Of a stretch of DNA of 64,000 nt, positions 35,235 to 46,918 are shown in pieces. Source of the DNA: Diploscapter coronatus (Eukaryota; Nematoda; Chromadorea; Rhabditida; Rhabditidae); contig OZ038422.1 in NCBI GenBank assembly GCA_964036155.1, positions 24,699,201 through 24,763,200 of the forward strand, read 5' to 3'. The notes beneath the pieces were generated by a model. The model had not been told where the DNA came from, ran no database searches, and worked only from the letters and a program-made list of their open reading frames with translations. A program made the position numbers and the translations under genes. The stretch's first letter is position 1; every line of letters begins with the position of its first letter.

Positions 35235-35531
35235 ATTTTAGGCGAAATTGGGAAGTGAATTTCTAACTGGCCGAATGAAAGTGGGAGCACGAGAAAATGG
35301 AGGGAGAGAAAGATGCTTTGCCTACTGAAATTTAGCGCAGGGGGACAAGTATATTGGGGATGAGCCCGGGAAACTATCTCGATAGAGATCTTTGAGGTAA
35401 AATTCAAAGAACGACCTCCACGGTTGTTAAAGAAATTTTGGAACGCTTTCCAGTGGAAAGCCATAAAATCGTAAAATATACAAAGTCCAAAATAGAATCA
35501 TGGATAAAAAAGGAATAAATAAAATAAACTT
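35235..35531 (+). repeat. Dispersed repeat of about 290 bp, copy 2
   Basis: Matches 30733-31017 over its full length. Confidence 0.6.
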
Positions 35532-35775
35532 AAACTTCGACAAAATCAGTCAGGAATTGAGAATTTCATTATTATATTATTACTTTGTTATTCGTTATTC
35601 CGTTCAAGACATCGATAAGTCGATTCGTCAAAATGTCGAATTGTCAGATCAAAACTTCAAGATCTCGAAATAGAAAGTAGAGGAATTGTCTAATTTTCTA
35701 TGATAGTTTTATAAATTTATGGTATGTCGAGTCGACCATCCTAGTGAATTCGGATTTATTTTCTTCTATGATTTC

Positions 35776-35974
35776 TTAGGGCCCGTTCATACTTAGTTGC
35801 AGTTGCATGCAACTTGCAATTCGCTCAAAATAGCACGGAAAATGAAGAGAGAATGAATTGACAAAATTGCATGCAACTTGCTGCAATTTGGCCACTCTCC
35901 GCGTTTCTCATACTATTTCGCCGAGTTGCACGCAAATTGCAAGTTGCATGCAACTAAGTATGAACGGGCCCTTA
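35776..35974. mobile_element. Tourist-like MITE, TTA target site
   Basis: Perfect terminal inverted repeats GGGCCCGTTCATACTTAGTTG, with TTA on both outer sides, as made by PIF/Harbinger transposases. Internal TTGCATGCAACTTGC words are repeated. A stray GAACGGGCCCTTAA at 32341-32354 is a likely end fragment of the same family. Confidence 0.85.
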
Positions 35975-36817
35975 AATTTCATCTTATCTTTTTATCTCCA
36001 TGTAACGACGATTCGAGATATTTTTTATCTCTTTTGTGTTTCAAACTTAAATACTATTAAACGATCCAAATGTAGCTAATCGAATTTTAGCTTCCTTAGA
36101 AAGTGGCCTATTCAATAGTCAGTCAGGAGTGGACGAAGCTTGCGCCCTATAGTTTTACTTCTGAACTCCCAAGCTTATTCATCTGTTGAATTTGAAAGTT
36201 CTATGATTTTGTTCGGGAAACATTGCTCTTTGCCTCTTTTCTTCTCGCTTTTTTGTCCCTTCACTCTTTTCGCTCACACAACACGCGATAGGAAGGGAAT
36301 TGAGAGAGTATTGGCGAGAAAGGTTAGAGTAAATGCGTTCCTATACACCACTTGACGAGCCGTAATCAATACTGCACTGAAAGTAAATTGTTTTTTCATA
36401 CCATTCTGCCGCATCTCTTCTTGCATTATTTCGCTGGCCCAGTCTTTCTTTGCCAGATAAAAAGTGCACTTTTTCCAATTCCTTGTCCCTTTCTTTCGAA
36501 AACCGCCCATCTCTGCTTTCTTTCAAATCGTTTGAAAGAACCGCTTTTCATCAACCTTCTCAACCTTTTCACTTTAATTTCAGATATCGCATCTCGACTA
36601 TTGTCCACCTAAATTGGACATTTTCAATGTCTATATCATCGTTTTTTGAACAAAAATTACTTTTACAAGGATGAATATTGAAAGAAAATAACTTATCATA
36701 AGGTAAGCTGTTTTAGAGCATATATTCGGCACAAGAATGTATACAACTTTCGATAGAATTAGCCGTTTTTAAAAATCTAAAAAATTTAGAACCTTCATAA
36801 TCCTCAGCAACGAAGCA
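35975..36817. other. Unassigned region
   Basis: Several overlapping short frames on both strands, none with a recognisable motif or splice context. It may include upstream exons of the nuclease-like gene. Confidence 0.3.
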
Positions 36818-37265
36818 ATGAAGTACTCATACGGCACGTTGACATACGATATTGTATCAGACTTTTGTAAATATATAAATAAAATGTTCACTTATAAAAG
36901 TTACTTATTCAGATCATTCAAAGCCAGAGAGCAAATTCGGCAATAAGAAGACGAGTGGATTTTGAAGAATTGATGAAGAAAGTGAGCTGTCCAGGATGCG
37001 ACGATATCGGGCACGTCATTGGGTATCTATTGGGAGGAACATACGATGCCAAAAATCTCTTCCTTCAAAATACCGCTGTAAGTTTTGATAGCAAATTAAT
37101 TTAGAAATATTAAATCATTTATGATTCTAGGCGAACTTCAACATGAGAGGATTTGAAAGAAGGCAATTGAACTTCCTGATGCGCAATGAAGGAAGATCTA
37201 TCGATTACATTATCGAATATTTCGATATATTTATTTTCATTTTATTTGAAATATATAATAAATAA
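36818..37265 (+). CDS. DNA/RNA non-specific nuclease-like (EssD-like) protein, possibly partial
   Basis: Exons 36818-36853, 36913-37077 and 37131-37265 join in frame for about 111 residues. The core reads CDDIGHVIGYLLGG, then NLFLQNTANFNMRGFERR. This resembles the DD-GH-I...LGG...N--PQN---N-G-W signature of the EssD-like branch of DNA/RNA non-specific endonucleases, known in bacteria and also found in invertebrate genomes. In those enzymes the histidine of the GH pair is part of the active site. The protein is short, has no signal peptide at this start and ends in a hydrophobic IFIFILFEIY tail, so it may lack upstream exons or be a remnant. Exon 1 is tentative. Confidence 0.5.
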
Positions 37266-37864
37266 TTTATTTAATTGATGAATGAATAGTTCAAAAATTA
37301 AAGAAAGAAATTTTCATAGCCATGCATGCTCTAACATGTTCGTCTTTGCACTTATTATCTTTTAGATAAAACTGAAGAATCATATCGTTTATGCTTTATT
37401 AATTTCCCCTTGCTAATAAATTGCAAAAACATCGTCTAATGAGAAATTGGAGTACATTATTTCAAGTTTTTTCCGTTGCATTATTCGATGAAGCAGCAAA
37501 ATGCACGAAGGGGAAACTTTCAAGATAACCTCATAAATCAGGATGCACAGTGAGCATATTGCATTTGGATATTCGTAAATCGGTTACAAGAACCCAAGAA
37601 TTCTACTTTATTGAAAATCGTTTGTTCTTACATGGTGCCAGGGTTCATAAGAAAAATGTTTTTTTTTTTAAAATTAATATTATTTTTTTAAAATCTAAGT
37701 GCCCCTTTTCGATTTACGTTTTTTTTTTATTTTTATTGTGATTTGAAACTGAAAGCCGACTAAAATTAGCAGTTTGTAGGACCTAATTAGGAAACTTGAT
37801 ATTTTCGGAAAATTTTTGCGCATTCATGGTCAGCTCATCGAGCTCTATCGATTGGTATGGCGTT
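37266..37864. other. Unassigned region
   Basis: AT-rich. A CGAGCTCTATCGATTGGTATG word near 37839 is shared with the fold-back at 7296-9226. No gene is supported. Confidence 0.3.
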
Positions 37865-40800
37865 TGACTCAAATATACTTATAATAACTCAATTTTATAT
37901 CATTTTTTTATTCGAAGTCTTTGGTGCACAACGCTACGTACCCTATTTAATAGATATATTTATAATGACTAATGCGTTTGTTTTGAAATCTTAGTCACAT
38001 ATTTTATTCCCATATAAAGATTGTTATCTGATTTGGAAATCGTTACTAAAACTAATGTAACCAGTAATAATGTGACGCTTATTCATATTATTAGTATAGT
38101 AGAGGTATATATTTCGGTTAACTAAGATGCAAGATTTTTATTACTATTGTTTATATTCCTAATAAATATTGTGGCTTTTCTATTTTAGTTAATATTTCTA
38201 AATTGTGATAAAACCTTTTACATACTACGACCATAATTGCACTACATCATGTGCATGAATAGACTCGACACTCATCAAATAAAATTCATAATCTGATGTT
38301 TTAGAATTGTTTTAGTTTCTCAAACTAAAATATTACTAAAGTTTAGGAGAATGCTACTATTTTCTAAAATTATCGTCTTTCTTTGGATATCGATTGGATA
38401 TATCTATCAAGTGAAAGCTGAGAAAATTGCTGACATTGCTCGAGGTATTTATTTGTATTATATTAAATTAAAAATAATTACTATTCTTTTTATAAATAGA
38501 TTTGGCCGATGAACATATGATGAATTCACAATTACCTCAACATCAAATAGGTTTATTCAAACAAGTAAGGGAAGTATATTTTATTAAGGAAAAACAGTTA
38601 AAAATATTATCATGAGCGGCTTTTACAGTGCAGTTGGGAAATTTTGATATTTTATTATAGTGAAAGGATTTTTACACTGAAAATACTCCTGACGATCAGT
38701 AACAATCGTACTCATTAAGGTATGGGATATCATTGATAGAAATGAATCTGATGCAAAAATGAGAGAAGAAATTAAACCTATTGTTAAAGAATTGATAACT
38801 AGCCAAATTGGTAAATCAGTTACTCCAGAAGTAATGGATCATCAATTGGTTCGTGGTGTAAGTAGATAAGCTATTCTAAAGACATTTAATTAAGAAAGGA
38901 CAAATGAGGATGTTTGATCTTATGATTGAACAAAATAATAGATTCTATAACATGATTAATTCACATGAAAATAAGTATGCAGCTGCACAAGTAAGTAGTT
39001 TAGTCATAAAATTTCTAGTTCCTAATATATTAGTAAAATTATTCAAATGCAATATTTTTATTGTTATAATAAAAAAAACTATAAATGAGATGATTATTAC
39101 CGTAAAATTTACAAAAAAAAAATGATTTTAGATCAAAGAATTGGATAAAAAAATTCAAGCGATGACATTCAATGCCAGTCTTGGGGGAAAAAATATAGAA
39201 CACGAGTACCTTAAACTTTTAAATTCCTATGATAATAGTGCTGTTCTCAAATGGTTTCGATACAAAAACAATTCAGACCCAGAGGTAATTTAATAACCAC
39301 ATGATTATCGGCATTACTTGCAATAATTCTGGGGAAAATACCATGATTTAAAAAAATATTATTAATCAACTTAATTTACGCATATCCGTGTGGATCGGCA
39401 GTTTGAATGCGGAATATAATAATTAACACAAAATCGGCGCGACAGGGTCTTTCCATGCATGATTCCTGTCTAAAAATTACCGCAAGGCTTCAATCCATCA
39501 TAAACTGTTGAGGGATTTGATGAAGGAGATCCAAAATATCGTTTTTTTGCATTTTGAAAATAAATAATTCATTACTAAAATGGAAATGATCATTTCAGAA
39601 CGGAACTAAAATCCCACCGACTAATAGCACAATGGTTAAATTAGCCCAGAATATCGATAATTTTCAGATTGATGGAGACAATTCACTCAATAATTCGCAT
39701 GAAATTTTATTTTATCGTAAGAAATTATATTGAAAGCTAAGTAAGAGACTTTGAAACGATTCGTAATAATTTAGATTATTATAAAAATAATGGTATACAT
39801 GAAGGAAGAATAGGCTTGTTTGATTCATCTACCCGCTCAGTAGAAGAGATTGCAAAATTTCACAATTGGTATGAGCCATATGAAGTAGCAACTACACAGA
39901 ATAAAGTAAATTCTTATGTTCGTTATTTTGGATAATGTCATAGCCTTCAGATTTTTGGAATTAACGGCAAATATGAATCATTTGAAATATTTGACTTGAA
40001 TACTCGACAACCTTCAAGAGGTCTTATCAACAAATCCATGAATGATCGATTCAAAGAATTTTATAGACCCAAATCCTCCTGAATGGCGTAAATATGCATC
40101 TGTGGTTTATTTCAAAGGCAAATTGTATTATTTGGGTGGGTATGATTCTATAATAGGAGAAGATACGAATCGAGTTGATGTAAGAAGACCGAATGAAAGT
40201 CCATGAAATGATTTATTCAGGTTTTAATAGATGGCAAATGGCAAACAGGGCCTGCTTTTCCTCGTCCAATTAGTGAAGCTCAAACAATAACATGCGATGG
40301 GATTTTATACGGTTACATTATAACATATTCACTACTGCAATTATGAATATTCAGTTATTGATGAACGAAATAGTAAAAAAATATATCGATTATCAGACGA
40401 TGAACGGGAATGGATTGAAATTGGAGAGATTCCAGAAAAACTACATTCTTTTGGAGTTGCATCGCTGAATGGAAAAATTTACATAACTGGAGGATGGAGG
40501 TTGTTAATTTTGTATGATAAATAATGTATCCTTATGTATTTAGTCATGGAGCATATAAATCTTGTCTATGTTTCGACCCCTCAGCTCCAGTTGGTAGTCG
40601 AATCTCTCGAATCGCTGATATGAATTATAAAAGATATGATCATTCACTCATTGCCGCTAACGGGAAATTGTATGCGATCGGAGGGTGAGCTGAGATTTCG
40701 CATATCTCTATACGAAATATTTGTAACTTAGGTTGAACAAAGCTTTGATTGGAGATTTTCAAAAGTCAATCGAGGAATACGATCCACAAACGAATGAATG

Positions 40801-40990
40801 GCGAGAAGTTGGAGAAATTGACATAGAATAAGGCTTGATTGTAATAATCTCAGATTTCATATAGAAATTGTATTCAATAAAATGTGAAATAATAGTTTAA
40901 TTTCAATGCACATGATACAGACAACTCGAAGACATCCAAAAGTGATGAAGGATAATTGCGCATACGATTATTTTGTTAAAGAAAAAGCAA
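37865..40990 (+). repeat. Tandem duplication unit 1 (kelch gene)
   Basis: The whole unit is repeated at about 41345-46340. Flanking non-coding words (CTACGTACCCTATTTAATAG, GTTATCTGATTTGGAAATCG) and the entire exon-intron structure are conserved, showing a segmental duplication. Confidence 0.75.
38351..40831 (+). CDS. Secreted kelch-repeat protein, copy B
   Basis: Thirteen exons join in frame (38351-38444, 38500-38564, 38720-38857, 38895-38990, 39132-39284, 39599-39716, 39748-39905, 39951-40020, 40067-40179, 40221-40311, 40355-40499, 40544-40684, 40732-40831) for about 493 residues. The N-terminus (MLLFSKIIVFLWISIGYIY) is a signal peptide or anchor. Roughly 190 residues of charged helical sequence follow, then a kelch propeller whose blades end in GKLYYLGG, GKIYITGG and GKLYAIGG, with SIEEYDPQTNEWREVG in the last. 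There is no BTB domain, unlike the common kelch ubiquitin-ligase adaptors. One intron, 39717-39747, would be only 31 nt. Function is unknown; an extracellular binding role is an inference. Confidence 0.75.
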
Positions 40991-41435
40991 AGCACAATAT
41001 GCACATATATGTTGTACATTTCAACTAGGTGTACCGATTCATCAAAAAATTTTATGTGCCTCTTTTATAATTCGAAATATTAGCATTGTCATAATTTGAC
41101 GCGCATTTGCGGACTTCTTTCGCACCCAATCAATAAATCGATATCACCACGTGAAAAAGCGGCATCGAGTTGTACAACGGGTACCGAGCAGTTATTAAAA
41201 ATAAAACAAGAAAAGTTAGCGATAATCGGAAAGGTTATCCAGCTATGAACAATATTGAGCCGAGGCAAAGGGACGGGGCTTGGCGGTCCCTACATAAATT
41301 TAAATAAATAGGGTATAAGCGACTAAATTTTAGTCGTTTCATATCTTTTGACTCAAATATACTTGCAATAACTCAATTTTATATAAAATTTTTTATTCCA
41401 AGTCTTTGGTGCACAACGCTACGTACCCTATTTAA

Positions 41436-43100
41436 GAGTAAATGTCACTAAGGACCAAAGTCGATGTTTCCAAGGGTCCGTCGATTTGGCTGATTTTCAC
41501 ATGTCTTGTTCAGTTTTTTACGCTGATTCTTGCGGTGCTATCCGTTTTTCATAAAAATGATCGTATACAGAATTACGGTAGCTTGAAGTTTTGATAGATC
41601 TGACCTCGGGAAAAAGTTCATAACTTTCTTATTTGTAAACCAAATCAAATGGGGTTTTCAGAATTGGATAGCCCGTGAAAAACTCTGCAAATAATGTAAC
41701 TACGACCACCTGCTATCATCAATAACTTCCCACCAAAAAATTAATTTCCGAAAATGCGACCCTAGCCGATTGCAGTTTTTAATTTTTTTACCCAAATTAG
41801 AGTCCGATACCCAAGCTGGAAATTGACTTATTTTGTAGAGAATTAAATTCTGTATTCGAATATGCAAAAATTTTCAAAAAAACGAATGGTCGAAACCACG
41901 AAAAATGCGTCCGAACGCGTAAAATCAGGGTGATTATTTCATGGTGTTAGCTTTGACCCCCCACAACTTTCTTATCTCTGAACCAAATTGAATGATTATT
42001 TTTTGTTTTATAGATCTCGGTGAGGAGAATATGGCAAAAATAAAAAGAAAATTTTTAGTAATTAATTTTGGCGGAAAAAAATTACCCGAAGTTATCCTAT
42101 ATACCCGTACTGGGTTTACAAGGGTAATGTGAGTTAAAGTTGGAGCTTTCTATGAAATCTTGTAGAGCTCTTCAAGCTGATCAACTTTTGTTCCAGAACT
42201 TATTCTAGAGTATGCACACACAGGGAGATATGAGTTTTTAAAATTTACTGTCCAAACAGCACTTTGCAATAATTGGTCATTGAACTTCAAAAAATTCTGG
42301 AGCTAAAACGGTAATGAATCTGAGGTAAGTCTTGGAACGAAAGTTGTTCACTATGCCATTCTACACAACATACTGGAAAAGCGAATTTTTTCAACGTCAT
42401 TTACGTGTAAACCCAGTACGGGTATATAGGGTAACTTCAGGTAATTTTTTCCCACCAAAATTAATTTCTAAAAATCTTTTTTTCATTTTTACTTTACTCT
42501 CCTATTCAAGATCTACAAAATAAAAAAAGAATCATTCAATTTGGTTCAGAAATAAGAAAGTTATGAGAGGTCAAAGCTAATGTTATGAAATAATCGCCCT
42601 GATTTTACGCGTTCAGACGCATTTTTCGTGGTTTCGAATACCCTTTTTTTGAAAATTTTTACATATTCAAATGTAAAATTTAATTCTCTACAAAATAAGT
42701 CAATTTCCAGCTTGGGTATCGGACTCTAATTTGGGTAAAAAAATTAAAAACTGCAATCGGCTAGGGTCGCATTTTCGGAAATTAATTTTTTGGTGGAAAA
42801 TCATTGATTGTAGCAGATGGTCGTAGTTACATTATTTGTAGAGTTTTTCATGGGCTATCCAATGCTGAAAACCCCATTTGATTTGGTTTACAAATAAGAA
42901 AGTTATAAATTTTTCCCGAGATCGGGTTTGTCAAAACTTTAAGCTACCGTAATCCTGCATACGATAATTTTTACGAAAAACAAACCAGACTATGATGATC
43001 AGTGTGAAAAACTGAACAATATATGTGAAAATCAGTCAAGTCGACGGATCCCTGGAAACACCCCCTTTGCTAAGACTTTGGTTTTTGCTGACATTCACTC
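41436..43100. mobile_element. Fold-back element with TTAA target site
   Basis: The arms pair over several hundred bases (GGGTCCGTCGATTTGGCTGA on the left against its near complement on the right). TTAA flanks both ends (41432-41435 and 43101-43104), the target used by piggyBac-like transposases. The matching locus in unit 1 (37941-37960) has a single TTAA and no insert. The interior resembles the fold-back at 10237-12283. No transposase gene is present. Confidence 0.85.
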
Positions 43101-43695
43101 TTAATAGATATATTTATAATGACTAATGTCTGTTTTGAAATCTTAGTCATATATTTTATTCCCATATAAAGATTGTTATCTGATTTGAAAATCGTTACTA
43201 AAACTAATGTAACCATTAGTACATAGTGTGTGCGAATGAGTTAGCTGTCAATCGGGTTAATAAAGCGAAAACGCCTGAATACAACGATAACACGATACCG
43301 ATAAAAAGTTTATTGACTAAAAAAAAGGAAATTCGACGATTTTTGAGAAAACCGGAGGAAGAATAATGGCAATAGAGAAAAATATCTAGAAGGGCAAAAA
43401 AATTACAATATCTTACGAAATATAAAAAGGTGTGACGCTTATTCCTATTATTAGTATGTATTTCAGTTGACTAAGGTGCACCATTTATTATTATTGTTTA
43501 TATTCCTAATAAATATTGTCTTTTTTCTATTTTAGTTAATATTTCTAAACTGATAAAAACCCTTCACATACTACGACATAATTGCCCTACAGGATGTAAG
43601 TGAATAGATTCTACACTCATAAAATAAAATTCATAATCTGATGTTTTAGAATTGTTTTAGTTTCTCAAACTAAAATATTACTAAAGTTTAGGAGA

Positions 43696-46187
43696 ATGCT
43701 ACTATTTTCTAAAATTATCGTCTTTCTTTGGATATCAATTGAATATATCTATCAAGTGGAAGCTGAGAAAATTGCTGACATTGCTCGAGGTATTTATTTG
43801 TATTATATTAAATTAAAAATAATTACTATTCTTTTTATAAATAGATTTGGCCGATGAACATATGATGAATTCACAATTACCTCAACATCAAATAGGTTTA
43901 TTCAAACAAGTAAGGGAAGTATATTTTATTAAGGAAAAACAGTTAAAAATATTATCATGAGCGGCTTTTACAGTGCAGTTGGGAAATTTTGATATTTTAT
44001 TATAGTGAAAGGATTTTTACACTGAAAATACTCCTGACGATCAGTAACAATCGTACTCATTAAGGTATGGGATATCATTGATAGAAATGAATCTGATGCA
44101 AAAATGAGAGAAGAAATTAAACCTATTGTTAAAGAATTGATAACTAGCCAAATTGGTAAATCAGTTACTCCAGAAGTAATGGATCATCAATTGGTTCGTG
44201 GTGTAAGTAGATAAACTATTCTAAAGATATTTAATTAAGAAAGGACAAATGAGGATGTTTGATCTTATGATTGAACAAAATAATAGATTCTATAACATGA
44301 TTAATTCACATGAAAATAAGTATACAGCTGCAAAGGTAAGTGAATTTAGTCGTTAAATTTCTAATTCCTAGTATATTAGTAAAATTATTCAAATGCAATA
44401 TTTTTATTGTTATAATAAAAAAAACTATAAATGAGATGATTATTACCGTAAAATTTACAAAAAAAAAAAAAATGATTTTAGATCAAAGAATTGGATAAAA
44501 AAATTCAAGCGATGTCATTCAATGCCAGTCTTGGGGGAAAAAATGTAGAACACGAGTACCTTAAACTTTTAAATTCCTATGATAATAGTGCTGTTCTCAA
44601 ATGGTTTCGATACAAAAACAATTCAGACCCAGAGGTAATTTAATAATCACATGATTATCGGCATTACTTGCAATAATTCTGGGGAAAATACCATGATTTA
44701 AAAAAAAAATATTATTAATCAACTTAATTTACGCATATCCGTGTGGATCGGCAGTTTGAATGCGGAATATAATAATTAACACAAAATCGGTGCAACAGGG
44801 TCTCTCCATGCATGATTCCTGTCTAAAAATTACCGCAAGGCTTCAATCCATCATAAACCGTTGAGGGATTTGATGAAGGAGATCCAAAATCTCGTTTATT
44901 TTACATTTTGAAAATAAATAATTCATTACTAAAATGGAAGCGATAATTCCAGAAAGGAATTGAAACCCCATTGATTAATAATACAATGAATGAATTATCT
45001 CGAAAGATCAATAATTTTCAGATTGGTGGAGACAATTCACTCAATAATCCGCATGAAATCTTACTTTATCGTAAGAATTTATGTTGAAAGCTAAGTAAGA
45101 GACTTGAAATGATTCGTAATAATTTAGATTATTATAAAAAGAGTAATACTGAAGATGAAGGAAGGATAGGCTTGTTCAATTCATCTACCCGCTCAGTAGA
45201 AGAGATTAAACAATTGTGGAATTGGTATGAGCCATATCAAATAGCAACTACACAGAATAAAGTAAATTCTTATGTTCGTTATTTCAAATAATTTCTTAAA
45301 CTTCAGATTTTTGGAATTAATGGCGAAAAGAAATCGTTTGAAATTTTCGATTTGAATACTCGACAAATTTCAAGAGGTCTTATCAACAAATCCACGAATG
45401 ATCGATTCAAGCAATTTTACAGGCCCAGATCCTCTTGAATGGCGTCAATATGCATCTGTCGCTTATTTCAAGGACAAATTGTATTATTTGGGTGGGTTGG
45501 ATCCTAAAACACATATAGACACGAATCGCGTTGATGTAAGAAGCTCGAATGAAAACCTGTGAAATAACTTATTCAGGTTTTAATAGACGAAATATGGCAA
45601 ACAGGACCTCCTTTTCCTCTTCTAACTAGAATTGCTCAAGCAATAATATGTGATGAAATTTTATACGGTCACATCATAGCATATTCATTATTGTAATTAT
45701 GGATATTCAGTTATTGATGGTCATAAAAGTAGAAAGATATATCGATTATCAGACGATGAACGAGAATGGATTGAAATTGGAGAGATTCCACAAGTACGAA
45801 GTCGTTTAGGAGTTGCATCGCTAAATGGAAAAATTTACATAACTGGAGGATGGAAGTCGTTAATTTTGTATGATAAATAATGCATCATTATATATTTAGT
45901 TATGGAGCATATAAATCTTGTCTATGTTTCGACCCCTCAGCTCCAGTTGGTAGTCGAATCTCTCGAATCGCTGATATGAATTATAAAAGATATGATCATT
46001 CACTCATTGCCGCTAACGGGAAATTGTATGCGATCGGAGGGTGAGCTGAGATTTCGCATATCTCTATACGAAATATTTGTAACTTAGATTGAACAAAATT
46101 GTGATTGGAGTTTTTCAAAAGTCAATCGAGGAATACGATCCACAAACGAATGAATGGCGTGAAGTCGGAAAAATTAACATAAAATAA
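43696..46187 (+). CDS. Secreted kelch-repeat protein, copy C (possible frameshift)
   Basis: This copy has the same exon plan as 38351-40831 and a nearly identical N-terminal half, including the signal peptide MLLFSKIIVFLWIS. The kelch blades remain open (GKIYITGG, GKLYAIGG, SIEEYDPQTNEWREVG) and the stop is at 46185-46187. At the start of the seventh exon (near 45098) one T present in copies A and B is missing. With the same splice sites this shifts the frame onto an early TGA. The gene may be a recent pseudogene, use a different splice site there, or carry a sequencing error. The coding frame resumes as RNNLDYYKKSN and continues normally, which argues for recent or no inactivation. Confidence 0.6.
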
Positions 46188-46340
46188 AAGCTTGATTATA
46201 ATAATCTCAGATTTCATATAGAAATTGTATTCAATAAAATGTGAAATAATAGTTTAATTTCAATGCACATGATACAGACAACTCGAAGACATCCAAAAGT
46301 GATGAGGGATAATCGCACATACGATTATCTTATGAAAAAA

Positions 46341-46918
46341 GTAAAGCACGATCTGCACATATAAACGAGATTCATTTGCATTATGCAATAGGAAAAATAT
46401 CCATCAATCTATAATTGTCAAAATGTTGAGCTGAGGTTATAATTATATTGAAGCTTTTCGAATAAACATTATCAAAATTACAAGTTTTCAAATATTTCAT
46501 TTTCTGCGAAATTTCACCATCTTAAAGTTAGGCTGATCACAATTTCTTTGAACAATTCAAATTTATCGATTTTTGTTCTAAATTCATATGCAGAGCTGCA
46601 AATTTTGAAGTTTCTGTAGTCCCCACTCAAACCCGGAAAAGCGTGTGTCATTGATTTAGGAGTTTTCAGCAAAAGTTAATTCCTTTATCGTGATTTTGTG
46701 TTTCAAAGACGTACAGCCTGACTTCCTTTGATTGATAAGCACATCGGCACAACGTGTGCGGAATATTGGATTTTTCTATCATCTTTGAAATTTTTTGTCA
46801 ATTTGTATTATTTTCTTCTAAATTTGAGAGTGTATGCTAATTCTCAGATTCTTTTTAAAGTTTCGATTTCATCTGCTAATTTTTATCATGTGTGTTAATT
46901 TTCAGATTTTCCCCTAAA
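46341..46918. promoter_or_regulatory. Upstream region of the ML-domain gene with acceptor
   Basis: Intergenic AT-rich DNA. TTTTCAG ends at 46905, 13 nt before the ATG, and is a likely spliced-leader or 5'-UTR acceptor. Confidence 0.45.

Larger units (their letters stand above)
41345..46340 (+). repeat. Tandem duplication unit 2 (kelch gene), interrupted
   Basis: Counterpart of 37865-40990, enlarged by a fold-back at 41436-43100 and a private insertion of about 210 bp at 43220-43430. Confidence 0.75.
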
